A stretch of 64,000 bases of DNA from Tolypothrix brevis GSE-NOS-MK-07-07A (lineage in GTDB: Bacteria > Cyanobacteriota > Cyanobacteriia > Cyanobacteriales > Nostocaceae). The notes under the pieces are model-generated. The model was not told the DNA's origin and made no database searches. It worked only from the letters and a program-made list of their open reading frames with translations. Made by a program: the position numbers and the translations under genes. Below are positions 54,104-62,910 of this stretch, one piece after another (the first letter of the stretch is position 1; each line of letters begins with the position of its first letter). The DNA is taken from the NCBI GenBank assembly GCA_019358985.1, contig JAHHIJ010000033.1, positions 1-64,000 on the forward strand, in the 5' to 3' direction.

Positions 54104-54183
54104 AACCTCAGTAGACTTTTGCGCTTAATTTATTAAACCTAGCATAGACTAGGGTAAATACTTTTAAGTTATTTGGCAATCCT

Positions 54184-54411
54184 ATGCCTTTAAAATATTA
54201 TTTAACACTTCAATATCCAGTAACACTAACCTGTGATTCAGAAGGGGGATATGTAGCCAAAATTAAAGATTTGCTCACCCAAGGTGAAACCTTAGATGAG
54301 ACAATGGCAAATATAAAGGATGGCAAAACTCCTGCATTGTCGTTTAGCAGTGTGAGCGCGATCGCAAAAATGTCAGCGGAAAATCAGCACATTGTGTCTT
54401 TGTTCGCGTAA
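54184..54411 (+). pseudogene. HicB-like antitoxin gene with degraded 3' half
   Basis: The first 45 codons (YYLTLQYPVTLTCDSEGGYV, KDLLTQGETLDETMANIKD) match the HicB partial RNase-H fold. The remainder (GKTPALSFSSVSAIAKMSAE) does not and contains GCGCGATCGC-type DNA. No hicA partner is next to it. I read it as an orphan, decayed antitoxin. Confidence 0.6.
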
Positions 54412-54420
54412 AGCAACAAA

Positions 54421-55728
54421 TTATCCACTTATGTGCTGCTGCCCAGCAACTCTGGAAGAATATCGCCTCTGGTTGTTTTTCAGCAAGCAAAGCACAATAG
54501 TAAGTAGCAGAAGAGCATTTACTGCTGATGGCTCTGGCACTTTCTTAACTTCCTGTCCTCCAACTATCGGATTAGGACAAGAACCATTGACACTCTGATT
54601 ATGACCAACACCATTGCCACCAGACATAGTAGGGCATATGCTAGGGCTAGGGCTAGGAGGAGGAGGAGGAGCAGTCACACCAGTTTCTCCACCGCTGGAA
54701 ATAAGAGTGCCTCTTGAACCGGAACTATCTCCACTATCTCCATTCAACAATAGAAATAAAAGCAGTCCTGCGAGAGGAATTCCTATTAACCAAGTCGGGA
54801 ACTGATTACCAGAACCACCTGGAACCAAGGCATATCCTTCTCCCTCACCAGGAATATCAAAGCTTATCGCTTCTGGCTCCAAGGTGACTAGACCACCTAA
54901 AAAGGCATTTCCTTCTAAACCTTGCCCGTATAGCGAATCAAACTCATTCGGAATTCCAAAGTTCGGACGCCCAAATTCTCCTCCTGATGGTGAGAAGGGA
55001 ACCGAAAGTATGTTTAAAATGCTGTCTTTGAGTGAATTCTCATTTCCTGCATTCAACGCTTCCAACCCTCTAGAGAAGTTACCCAAATAATACTGTGTCA
55101 CCTCTTTTGACAAACCCAAAGATTGAATCTGCTGCTCAAGGTTGGGAATTTTGGAAACTTCTTCTAAAAGCAGGCGCCCGTAAGAATATTTTAAGTCCAG
55201 CAATCCACTGCGAAGACTGAGTGAGTTATTGTCTCCCGATAACGGTGACCAGTAGAAGTTCTTGGTTATCAATCCCAGATTTTCTACCGGAGTCCGAGCA
55301 ACCTGTTGTCCCAAAACATACTGATAGCCATCCACAACGTTTTTGGCGTCATTTTGCCAAAAAGACGAATATGGAACTTCTCTTAGACGGGGATTGTTAC
55401 CGTAGAAGTTGGAGAAATTACGGAAATTTTGCTCTCCACCGGCTGCACGCATCAGCAGGTTGGAGTAACTAGTATTGTTATTTTGTTCAACTAATTGTTG
55501 GAGTACCGATCCAGTCTTGTTGCAACTAGCTCCAAATCCTGTAAGACACCCAGGAATGCCTCGTATTCGACTGAGACTTTCCCCCGACAATTGGTACTGG
55601 AGATAATTTTGCTCCAATCCTGGTTGAACACCATAGCGTCCTATATTCAATTGAGCAGAAGCAGGCTGAATAACTGCTATTACTGCCAAGAATGAGAACG
55701 CAATTCTGTTTACGACTGACCTCAACAC
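54421..55728 (-). CDS. Exported protein with C-terminal PEP-CTERM sorting signal
   Basis: A 435-residue exported protein. Signal peptide IAFSFLAVIAVIQPASAQ. The mature part (residues about 27-300) is unfamiliar, with two Cys in GCLTGFGASCNKTGS. A hydrophobic segment WLIGIPLAGLLLFLLL and a Gly/Ser/Pro linker follow, and the end is VPEPSAVNALLLLTIVLCLL followed by a basic tail, the layout of a PEP-CTERM signal processed by an exosortase. Two membrane-type segments near the end are unusual. It is followed on the same strand by nothing close, and the gene at 55762 lies upstream, 33 bp away, so the two likely form an operon. Confidence 0.7.
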   Translation of the reverse strand: MLRSVVNRIAFSFLAVIAVIQPASAQLNIGRYGVQPGLEQNYLQYQLSGESLSRIRGIPGCLTGFGASCNKTGSVLQQLVEQNNNTSYSNLLMRAAGGEQNFRNFSNFYGNNPRLREVPYSSFWQNDAKNVVDGYQYVLGQQVARTPVENLGLITKNFYWSPLSGDNNSLSLRSGLLDLKYSYGRLLLEEVSKIPNLEQQIQSLGLSKEVTQYYLGNFSRGLEALNAGNENSLKDSILNILSVPFSPSGGEFGRPNFGIPNEFDSLYGQGLEGNAFLGGLVTLEPEAISFDIPGEGEGYALVPGGSGNQFPTWLIGIPLAGLLLFLLLNGDSGDSSGSRGTLISSGGETGVTAPPPPPSPSPSICPTMSGGNGVGHNQSVNGSCPNPIVGGQEVKKVPEPSAVNALLLLTIVLCLLKNNQRRYSSRVAGQQHISG

Positions 55729-55761
55729 AATTAACCTCCACCAAATAAAATTGGACTTAAC

Positions 55762-56394
55762 CTAACGGACTTGGCTAAAACCCAAGTTAGACGGCGAATT
55801 AATATTTATAGTGATTCCCGTACCCTTGAGTTCTCCCGAACTAAGGGGGTGGTACATCACCAAACTACGACTCGGTTGGTCAAACAGATAACCACGGCGC
55901 GAAGGCTGTATTTTCCCAGAGCGGACTAGGGATATAAATGTCTGCAAATACTTGCGTATACTGTCGCGGTTATTCCGGGTTGTATTTGTATAGTTATCAA
56001 CAAGCGTCATGAAGAAATCTAAGCTACGGTCTTCTTGTCCTTCAATCAAACTACCCTGGTCAAGAAAAGAACTTGCTACCAGCTTTCCATCTATCTGTTG
56101 AACCTTTAAGATGGTGTAATAGCGTCCTTCCTTTTTTGGGTCATTTACATAACAAACCCACGAACCGTCACGACTTTGTTTAAAACCTTGCCGTGCCAGA
56201 TAGGAAATTGGAGAATTACTTGGCTCGGTTGATGAAGGTAACAAACTCTCTACTGGATCAAAAGAGCAAATTTTCTGTGTTATTTTCTCAGGGGAAGCAG
56301 TCGGAGCCTCCTGTGAAAAAGCAATATCAGATACAGCAGCTACTGCATATATAGCAAAAGCTACTGCGCCAAAAAAGCGCACGAATATATTCAT
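55762..56394 (-). CDS. Exported protein of unknown function
   Basis: A 210-residue protein with a signal peptide (FFGAVAFAIYAVAAVSDIAF). The mature part has an acidic, Ser/Pro-rich start and a globular portion (GYLARQGF-like SYLARQGFKQSRDGSWVCYV, RYYTILKVQQIDGKLVASSF). Two Cys may form a disulfide. I do not recognise the family. It is the first gene of a leftward pair with the PEP-CTERM protein gene, so it may act with it at the cell surface. Confidence 0.6.
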   Translation of the reverse strand: MNIFVRFFGAVAFAIYAVAAVSDIAFSQEAPTASPEKITQKICSFDPVESLLPSSTEPSNSPISYLARQGFKQSRDGSWVCYVNDPKKEGRYYTILKVQQIDGKLVASSFLDQGSLIEGQEDRSLDFFMTLVDNYTNTTRNNRDSIRKYLQTFISLVRSGKIQPSRRGYLFDQPSRSLVMYHPLSSGELKGTGITININSPSNLGFSQVR

Positions 56395-56953
56395 TGAAAA
56401 GCTCCGTTAGATAATCAGATCAAAACAGGGTGTAGCAGTACATAGCACTTCTCGGTTGGATACAGTACAAATAAAACCTCACTTCCGTAGCTTTATAAGC
56501 AGAGGGCTGTCCGGAATGGACGGTATGAGGTTTTATATACTTCACTCAACTCTTGAGCGCTATAAGCGGTATATATGGTGGTCTCTAGGAAAAAATGCGT
56601 ATCATTAACAGAGAACACATAATAAACTTGATTCTGATAGCTGTAAAAATACCGAATTCCAGCTTCCTAACTTGACCTAAAATTCAAACGTTATATTCCC
56701 AATAATCGGGAAAATGAATTAATCTTCACAAAGTTGTTATGGCTACTTTACAAATCGATTTCATATTAATTTGCATTTAAATATAAAGTAAACTTTTAAG
56801 TCAGTATTGGTACTACTGCTTAATATTTGTTGTTTACATATTAATCTATTAAACAGAGGGTATAACCCCTCAACATCATCCTTAAGAGTGATACTTATCA
56901 CTTACCTAAGAACATAATTATAGGTGTTTGTGTCCATACTGCGAAAAAGTACT
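56395..56953. other. Long AT-rich leader region with one inverted repeat
   Basis: ATAAAACCTCA (56471-56481) pairs with TGAGGTTTTAT (56526-56536) across a 44-base loop containing GTCCGGAATGGAC. It lies upstream of the leftward gene at 56394 and could fold in that leader. The rest of 56540-56950 is AT-rich with no gene or strong structure I can support. Confidence 0.5.
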
Positions 56954-57046
56954 AGGACTTACGCAAAACATAACGCGCATTTGCGGTAATTCATGAATTA
57001 CCGCTACGCAAGAATAAGGTTTTCGTTCACATCTTGCGTAAGTCCT
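56954..57046. mobile_element. MITE-like element, second copy
   Basis: AGGACTTACGCA at the left end and TGCGTAAGTCCT at the right end. The interior has a 22-bp perfect palindrome GCGGTAATTCATGAATTACC-GC. AGTACT occurs next to the left end and GAGTACTT next to the right, which may be the trace of a target duplication. It matches the element at 16660 in its ends but not its interior. Confidence 0.75.
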
Positions 57047-57060
57047 GAGTACTTAGTACA

Positions 57061-57164
57061 GTTTTGCGTAAGTTAGTAGCGTTTTTAACGCAAAGGAGCG
57101 CGGAGGTAAGCGCAGAGTGACGCAGAGTTTTTGTGATAAATTTTAGTCATGAATTAATGCTCTT
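57061..57164. repeat. Dispersed repeat family B, copy 3
   Basis: Matches 17654-17754 over about 100 bp (AACGCAAAGGAGCGCGGAGG, TAAGCGCAGAGTGACGCAGA). It sits directly next to the MITE-like element. Confidence 0.82.
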
Positions 57165-57183
57165 CTGTCCTAGTTAAATATTC

Positions 57184-58356
57184 TTAAGGATATGTGTAAC
57201 CATTAATGTTAACTCCACCATACTGTCCTGCTGACACGGGAGGAACTGTGAGATTAGACTGAGGTGATTTAGTTTCCGGCAAGCTGGTATTTAGATTTCC
57301 TACTTGGTTACTCGGCTGGACAGTACCTTGATTCGGAGCTTGGGGAAAGTAGGGTGCAATATTATTCGGTGGTGTATTAGTTCCCGGCGATACCGTTGAT
57401 GATGGTGTTCCTACGCTGGGCAATGGCTGAACATTATTAAAATTACCGTAGTAATTTGGTGGCTGGTTGGTTACTATTGGCTGAGTGTAACTTGTCCCCA
57501 ACTGAGAACTATTAGTGTAGAAATTTTGTGGCTGATTCGTGAGTGTTGGCTTTTGGTAACCCGTTGTAGAGATGGGAGCGTTGGGGTTTGTATTCAACTG
57601 AGTGTTTGTAGAGAAATCCTGATTGGGTAAATCGTTGGTGGGTAGCGATCGCTCAATAGTATTTGTCTGGTTAAAAGTAGTATTATTTAAACTCGACGGT
57701 TTCTGTGTCGATTCGTTGATTGCTGTTTGTAAAGCGCTGATTGCGGCAGGATTTTGATTATTGTTAATTTGATTAGCCGAGCCAATCCCTAAGTTAGAGG
57801 AACTTCCTGCTATACCTGGTTGAGACGATGTATTTGAGGATTTGACACCAAATAACTGGCTACCACTATTAGCAGTCCCGGCTTGCAATAAACTTTCTGC
57901 TTGTGCCACAAAAGGATTTGTCACCTTTGCAGCAGGTACATTATTAACTATCCCCACAGGATTTGACTTAGCATTTTTAGCAGCTTCTTGCTGTTTGCTA
58001 ATTAAATCATCTAATAAGCTTTTGCTCTCATTATCTTGACTTTTTTCTTTTCGTATGCTGGGTGCTATTAGCAAATTTGATTGTTTAGCGTCATTAATCA
58101 GCACTGGTAAATTATCAATATCAGCTGCGATCGCTCTATCTTCATCTGAAAGAGATGAGTCAGGAGGCTTCTGTGCAGCAGGTTGCTTATTATTTTGCAA
58201 AAACGTTAAAAAATCTGGATTTGCCCAATATTCTCGAATTCCCAGCCCTAGCACAGATAAAAATATAGCTGTTCCCCAAAAAGCCGGTCGCCCTAAATTC
58301 CATAATCTGGCTCTGAGGTAACGTAAGTAAGCGGGGGGATAACGCTGGGGTGACAT
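57184..58356 (-). CDS. Membrane-anchored low-complexity protein
   Basis: A 390-residue protein. One membrane segment near the N-terminus (FWGTAIFLSVLGLGI) is followed by a charged stretch and then about 270 residues rich in Asn, Gln, Ser, Thr and Pro (NFYTNSSQLGTSYTQP, PPNNIAPYFPQAPNQG). It has no recognisable domain. The single anchor and long disordered part suggest a surface or periplasmic scaffold. It lies upstream of the secreted-protein pair on the same strand, but a 790-bp gap with two repeats separates them. Confidence 0.6.
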   Translation of the reverse strand: MSPQRYPPAYLRYLRARLWNLGRPAFWGTAIFLSVLGLGIREYWANPDFLTFLQNNKQPAAQKPPDSSLSDEDRAIAADIDNLPVLINDAKQSNLLIAPSIRKEKSQDNESKSLLDDLISKQQEAAKNAKSNPVGIVNNVPAAKVTNPFVAQAESLLQAGTANSGSQLFGVKSSNTSSQPGIAGSSSNLGIGSANQINNNQNPAAISALQTAINESTQKPSSLNNTTFNQTNTIERSLPTNDLPNQDFSTNTQLNTNPNAPISTTGYQKPTLTNQPQNFYTNSSQLGTSYTQPIVTNQPPNYYGNFNNVQPLPSVGTPSSTVSPGTNTPPNNIAPYFPQAPNQGTVQPSNQVGNLNTSLPETKSPQSNLTVPPVSAGQYGGVNINGYTYP

Positions 58357-58664
58357 GGGGACTCGAATCCTTGAATTTACATTTACTACAAAAAGCGCAA
58401 AACGTTACACAAATTCAAAACTGAGCTTTCCTAGAGCATTCAGACTAAGGCGTAGAAATTTTCACTTTTGAAGTTGTATTGCAATTTAATCCTAACCTTT
58501 CCACAGTCCTAGCGTCATTAATAATCTAGATGCATTCGGTGAGAAACTGTACTTTTTTTCACCTTCTCCTTTTTCTACGCCTTGGTTACTTTGGATAAGT
58601 AGGTTGGCTCAAATAAACCTAACTATGTAACGAAATGTAAAAAGCTCCAAACCCTTGGGATACC

Positions 58665-58720
58665 TTCTCCTGTCGGAGACGCTTCGCGAACACTTAGCTT
58701 CTCTACGAGACGCTACCGCA
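58665..58720. repeat. TCTCCTGTCGGAGACGCT repeat element
   Basis: CTTCTCCTGTCGGAGACGCT followed by TCGCGAAC and CTACGAGACGCTACCGC. The CTCCTGTCGGAGACGCT word also lies within the ABC ATPase gene near 46328. Here it touches the 3' end of the next Uma2 gene. The remainder of 58357-58664 has no gene I can support. Confidence 0.7.
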
Positions 58721-59311
58721 CAAATTTTCATCAGATTCTTTGAGGTTAAAATCAACACCTTCGTAAATATCAGCGATCGCTATTTCCAAATCAACAGAGG
58801 AAAAGGTAATTTTTGCATCTTCTGTTTCAAATTCTCGAAGTAGCCATTGTGCCTCTCCAGTTTTACTATATTGCTCTATCTGAAGCTCATATTGATTAAT
58901 TAAAACATATTCTTTAAACTCAGGAATTGAGCGATAATAACGAAACTTATCTGTATGATCGTAATTTTGGGTTGATTTTGATAGTACTTCCACAATTAAC
59001 ACGGGATTTGTAATCGTATCCGTCCGATTGTTGTGCAAAGCAGGATTTCCCGAAATCACCATTACATCTGGGTAAGTATATCGTTGGTAGCGCGGAATCC
59101 ACAGACGCAGATCGCTCATAAAAGCCTCTTTGTTTTTGCCACGTAGTAAAAACTTCAAAGAAGCATATACATTTCCGCAAATACGATTATGATTTATTGA
59201 TGCTCCAGTCATCGGTACAATTTCTCCATTGTGATATTCACTTTTAAATTCCGCAGCTTCTTCTACTGCTAAATATTCTTCTGGGGTGTAATAACGCTGT
59301 TGAGTTTGCAT
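58703..59311 (-). CDS. Uma2 family endonuclease-like protein
   Basis: A 202-residue Uma2 (DUF820) protein without coiled-coil tail. Motifs: YYTPEEYLAVEEAAEFKSEY, HNGEIVPMTGASINHNRICG, RYTYPDVMVISGNPALHNNR and NPVLIVEVLSKSTQNYDHTD. The YHNGEI and PDVMV/VEVLS segments are the core acidic motifs of the fold. It is the most typical of the four Uma2 genes here. The gene end lies in a CTCCTGTCGGAG repeat. Role unknown. Confidence 0.9.
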   Translation of the reverse strand: MQTQQRYYTPEEYLAVEEAAEFKSEYHNGEIVPMTGASINHNRICGNVYASLKFLLRGKNKEAFMSDLRLWIPRYQRYTYPDVMVISGNPALHNNRTDTITNPVLIVEVLSKSTQNYDHTDKFRYYRSIPEFKEYVLINQYELQIEQYSKTGEAQWLLREFETEDAKITFSSVDLEIAIADIYEGVDFNLKESDENLCGSVS

Positions 59312-59343
59312 TTTCTTTACCTCTTAATTTTTAGGTTAGTAAG

Positions 59344-60018
59344 TTACAAATCGCGCTGTACGGGTAGGGTATCCCCATCGTTGCTAACTCTTGCAAACAA
59401 AGCCCGATAAACAGGTTCACCCCTCGACAGCACATATTCTTCCCTTTCTGTAGAGACTGGTAGCGGGTTTTCGGCTAGCCATTCTTCAGCATGTTGTCTA
59501 ATAAAAGCTGGATTTTCGCTAAAGCGATCGCACATTTCTTCAGCTACAAACTGAATATCTGATTGCAAAAATACCGTTCCCCCTAGCGCAAGATAATTTG
59601 CCAATTCGGCGACTAATTCTGGTTGTACAACTCGTCTTTTAGCGTGACGGTTTTTAAACCACGGATCGGGAAATTGAATTGTGACGCGCTGTAGACTTTT
59701 ATTAGGCAAAGAAGATAAAAGCGTCTGTGCCGAATTATTTACATTACAAAATAAATAATGCAGATTAATTAAACCCAACTCATCAAGCAATTTATTCGCG
59801 TCAATTACCAAAGGTTCGCGAATTTCCAAACCGAGAAAATTCCAGTTAATTTCTAACTGTGCCATACTCAACAAAAATCGTCCCCGTGCAGAACCAATAT
59901 CTAAATGAAGGGGTTGGTTTAGCTGGGCATAAACTTTTTCCCATTCTACAGGATTTGCTGGTGTTTGATACTTGTTTGCTAGTGGGTTTACATGTTGACG
60001 GACTCGCACAGATGCCAA
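59344..60018 (-). CDS. trmB: tRNA (guanine-N7-)-methyltransferase TrmB
   Basis: A 224-residue enzyme that makes m7G46 in tRNA. SAM site LDIGSARGRFLLSMAQLE, LGLEIREPLVIDANKLLDEL and the family motif VTIQFPDPWFKNRHAKRRVV are intact, as is the C-terminal TEREEYVLSRGEPVYRALF. It lies 32 bp upstream of the Uma2 gene on the same strand. Confidence 0.94.
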   Translation of the reverse strand: MASVRVRQHVNPLANKYQTPANPVEWEKVYAQLNQPLHLDIGSARGRFLLSMAQLEINWNFLGLEIREPLVIDANKLLDELGLINLHYLFCNVNNSAQTLLSSLPNKSLQRVTIQFPDPWFKNRHAKRRVVQPELVAELANYLALGGTVFLQSDIQFVAEEMCDRFSENPAFIRQHAEEWLAENPLPVSTEREEYVLSRGEPVYRALFARVSNDGDTLPVQRDL

Positions 60019-60127
60019 AATTAACTCTCCTTTAACTTAAGACATTAAAATAATACTTAAGGATGAAGAATAAATCATATCTTATTTTTTTTGGCATAGT
60101 TCGTAGTTTGTAGAATAATAGACAACC

Positions 60128-60215
60128 GATGTAGAAATTAAATATGCGTTATCCAGAACCCCTAGAGACGTAGTAGTGCTACGTCTCTACATTTTGTTCA
60201 CGTCTATGTCTAATC
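60128..60215. repeat. Dispersed repeat family A, diverged copy
   Basis: TATGCGTTATCCAGAACCCC, a GACGTAGTAGTGCTACGTC palindrome and GTCTATGTCTAATC. It lies in the 335-bp gap between trmB and the phosphoesterase gene, which holds nothing else I can support. Confidence 0.7.
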
Positions 60216-60353
60216 AACAACCACCAATTATCACGCTCCCTAATTTGTATATAAATATTAAGCGGGATCGGTTCTACGCAGGAAGACAAAGCAAAGGTTA
60301 TACTTTTTTCAAAAGAGCTTTTTTAGTTTGTTTTTAACATTATACTTACTCCA

Positions 60354-61454
60354 ATGACCCTAAATTTTCGTTTTGCCGTAGTTAGCGACTTACACCTTGC
60401 ACTTCCTCACACAATCTGGAATCATCCTAGCCGTTTTCATTTGGTGGAAGTTGGCATCCCCGCTTTTGAAAGTGTACTAGAACACTTAACACAACTGAAT
60501 TTAGATTTCCTCCTACTTCCAGGAGATTTAACCCAACACGGTGAACCAGAAAATCATATTTGGTTGCAAAAACGTTTGGCTAAGTTACCTTTTCCAGTCT
60601 ACGTTGTTCCTGGCAATCATGATGTTCCTGTCCTCATAGCAGATGAACAATCAATTGGTTTTGCCGATTTTCCACTTTATTATCGCAAGTTTGGTTATGG
60701 CGATCGCGAAGAACTTTACTACACTTGTCAGTTGTTACCTGGAGTCAGACTTATTGGTCTAAATTCTAACTTTTTTAATGACCAAGGTGAGCAGATAGGG
60801 CATTTAGATATCCAACAATTAAATTGGTTAGAAGAGGTGTTAGAAACTGCAAATGATGAATTAGTATTGGTAATGGTGCATCACAATGTTGTTGAGCATT
60901 TGCCTAACCAATCGCATCACCCAATGGCAAATCGCTATATGTTGAAAAATGCGCCACAATTGTTGCAGATACTAAAGCGCTATAAAGTTAATTTAGTATT
61001 TACAGGACATTTGCACGTTCAGGATGTTGCTTACTCAGACGGTGTATACGATATCACCACAGGTTCTTTAGTCAGCTATCCACATCCATATCGCGTATTA
61101 GAGTTTCATCGGGATAATCACGGAAGAGATTGGTTGCAAATTGCCTCTCATCGAGTGGAATCAGTACCGGATTTCCCGACACTGCAAGAAACCTCACGAA
61201 AATGGATGGGCGATCGCTCTGGTTCCTTTTTACTGAAACTGCTAACTTTGCCTCCGTTAAATTTACCATCAGCCCAAGCAGAAGAATTAGCCCCGAATTT
61301 GCGGGACTTTTGGGCAAATATTGCCGCCGGCGATGCTTTATTTGACTACAACAATTTTCCGCCAGAAGTAAGCCGCTACTTTGAGAAATATGGGGCGATC
61401 GCCTCTAATGGCACACCTGCCCTGATAGATAACAACAGCACCCTACTGCTTTAA
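60354..61454 (+). CDS. Metallophosphoesterase (class III cyclic-nucleotide phosphodiesterase-like)
   Basis: A 366-residue calcineurin-like phosphoesterase. All five metal motifs are present: SDLHLAL, GDLTQHGEPENH, GNHDVP, MVHHNVVEHLP and FTGHLHVQD. The layout resembles CpdA-type cyclic-nucleotide phosphodiesterases, though family members act on many phosphodiesters. A C-terminal domain of about 100 residues is specific to cyanobacterial forms. ATG 60354 is the only suitable start. Confidence 0.88.
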   Translation: MTLNFRFAVVSDLHLALPHTIWNHPSRFHLVEVGIPAFESVLEHLTQLNLDFLLLPGDLTQHGEPENHIWLQKRLAKLPFPVYVVPGNHDVPVLIADEQSIGFADFPLYYRKFGYGDREELYYTCQLLPGVRLIGLNSNFFNDQGEQIGHLDIQQLNWLEEVLETANDELVLVMVHHNVVEHLPNQSHHPMANRYMLKNAPQLLQILKRYKVNLVFTGHLHVQDVAYSDGVYDITTGSLVSYPHPYRVLEFHRDNHGRDWLQIASHRVESVPDFPTLQETSRKWMGDRSGSFLLKLLTLPPLNLPSAQAEELAPNLRDFWANIAAGDALFDYNNFPPEVSRYFEKYGAIASNGTPALIDNNSTLLL

Positions 61455-61457
61455 AAA

Positions 61458-61495
61458 AGCTATTCCTCTAGAGACGCGACCGATCACGTCTCTAC
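61458..61495. terminator. Hairpin between convergent genes
   Basis: AGAGACG and CGTCTCT flank a 10-base spacer, between the phosphoesterase stop and the FIST stop. It belongs to the GAGACG palindrome family and can serve both directions. Confidence 0.5.
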
Positions 61496-62709
61496 AACTC
61501 TCCAGCCCCCATTGCACGGCAAATTCCAAACACTGAAGTGTAACCGTGGAGAAAGGTGCTACCAGCAACAGGACCAATTTCGCCACTACAGAAAAATCCA
61601 CCTATGGGAATATCGTTGAGATAGCGCCTAAATAGTTGAGAATCAAAATTAGGTTTGCCGTAGAGTCCTTCACCTCGTCCCAAACAAGAAAACATCAACG
61701 CTGCAACCGCAGAGGGTTCAGAGGTGCGTTGGTCTTGATACTGTTGTAAAAGTAATTCTAAGTCTTCGGCGGAGGCTTCAGCATCGCGCAGGTGGAATTG
61801 TAAGCGCTGTCCTGGACGAACGCGATCGCCTATTGCGATGGCACCTGCTGATGGATCTACACCTAGAATACCGCGAATTAAAAAATCTCCCTGCTCCAAA
61901 GCCAATTTAAACTCATCCATAGCCACACCGACAAATAGCGAGTTTTGTGCCAGCATTCTATCTGCATCGTTCAGACTGCCGATCAACTCTCTTAACACTA
62001 CCAGGGGCACTTTTTCATCCAGTTCGACGATGATATTGCGATCGGCTTTTGTGACTTGTAAAGCCTTGCCAATTGGTCGGCATCCTTGCGCCACAATAGT
62101 TTCTAAAACAATATTCCCAGTTAAAGCTAAACCTACCGTTCCTTCACGATACAGGCGATCGTTACAAAATAGCGCAATCCGACCACCACCACCGCTAGCC
62201 TGTCCCCCCACTGTCACCGATCCCGGATAAGCAAAATCCAGCCCCTGCAATAAATCATTAATTCCCGAAGAAAACGAACCAGACAGCAAGATAAACTGAG
62301 GTGTCTCAGATGAAGGTACACCCACCAAATCAAGCCAAGCATTTGGCGGACCATCCAAATCGGGTAATTCTTCTGCAACAATATGAAACGGTTGAATATT
62401 CACCCCAGGAAGGTGTGCCAAAGTCAAGCTCAAAGCTGGGGAAGCTTCTAATTCTTGAGTTTCTCCCTCCATAGTCGTGCCAATGACACCACCACCACTA
62501 CAGCCAATTAACACACGTACTGAAAGTTTCTCAGCCAGCAAAGGCAAAACCCGAGAATATTCACTCGTAAAAGCAGACGAAATGAAAACCAGCCCTAGAT
62601 CCGCAGGTGCTGTTAACGACGAGACAGCGCGTTGTACCACATCTGCAACAGCTGCTTCTAAAGATGGACGGGTTGACAGGGCATTTGCCCACTGCATTTG
62701 GTCTGCCAT
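61492..62709 (-). CDS. FIST domain-containing sensor protein
   Basis: A 405-residue FIST protein with N-terminal FIST (LGLVFISSAFTSEYSRVLPL, VRVLIGCSGGGVIGTTMEGE) and C-terminal FIST_C (ALMFSCLGRGEGLYGKPNFD, RYLNDIPIGGFFCSGEIGPV). FIST domains are thought to bind small ligands and signal to kinases or diguanylate enzymes. No signalling output domain is fused. Its leader carries conserved-looking hairpins at 62843-62873. Confidence 0.9.
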   Translation of the reverse strand: MADQMQWANALSTRPSLEAAVADVVQRAVSSLTAPADLGLVFISSAFTSEYSRVLPLLAEKLSVRVLIGCSGGGVIGTTMEGETQELEASPALSLTLAHLPGVNIQPFHIVAEELPDLDGPPNAWLDLVGVPSSETPQFILLSGSFSSGINDLLQGLDFAYPGSVTVGGQASGGGGRIALFCNDRLYREGTVGLALTGNIVLETIVAQGCRPIGKALQVTKADRNIIVELDEKVPLVVLRELIGSLNDADRMLAQNSLFVGVAMDEFKLALEQGDFLIRGILGVDPSAGAIAIGDRVRPGQRLQFHLRDAEASAEDLELLLQQYQDQRTSEPSAVAALMFSCLGRGEGLYGKPNFDSQLFRRYLNDIPIGGFFCSGEIGPVAGSTFLHGYTSVFGICRAMGAGEL

Positions 62710-62759
62710 TAGTTTTCGGCTCTTTCTGTATTTAGGCTAGTGAAGTACCTATACTGTAT

Positions 62760-62910
62760 ACGAAGTATCGGTGTAGGCTTCCCGTCTCACTCGCGGTTGC
62801 CTCGTTAAACTTGTGTTTAATTTGGTCTTACATCGCGTCTCTGGTCTTGCGACCTTTATCTCCTTAAGGGAGAACCCAGGCAGCCGCCCATCTGACCTAG
62901 GCAGTTAATT
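62760..62910 (-). ncRNA. Candidate structured RNA or leader upstream of the FIST gene
   Basis: The block is richer in G+C than its surroundings. On the minus strand it has TCTCCCTTAAGGAGA (hairpin) followed by GGTCGCAAGACC, a stem capped by a GCAA tetraloop, which is a signature of selected RNA structure. GGGAAGCC and GGCTGCC words flank these. It lies 50-200 bases before the FIST ATG. I do not recognise a known riboswitch or small RNA family. Confidence 0.4.

Noticed and set aside
58360-58380. GGACTCGAATCC, reminiscent of a tRNA T-arm
   Set aside because: No acceptor stem, anticodon arm or D-arm can be built around it; it overlaps the start of the low-complexity membrane protein gene.
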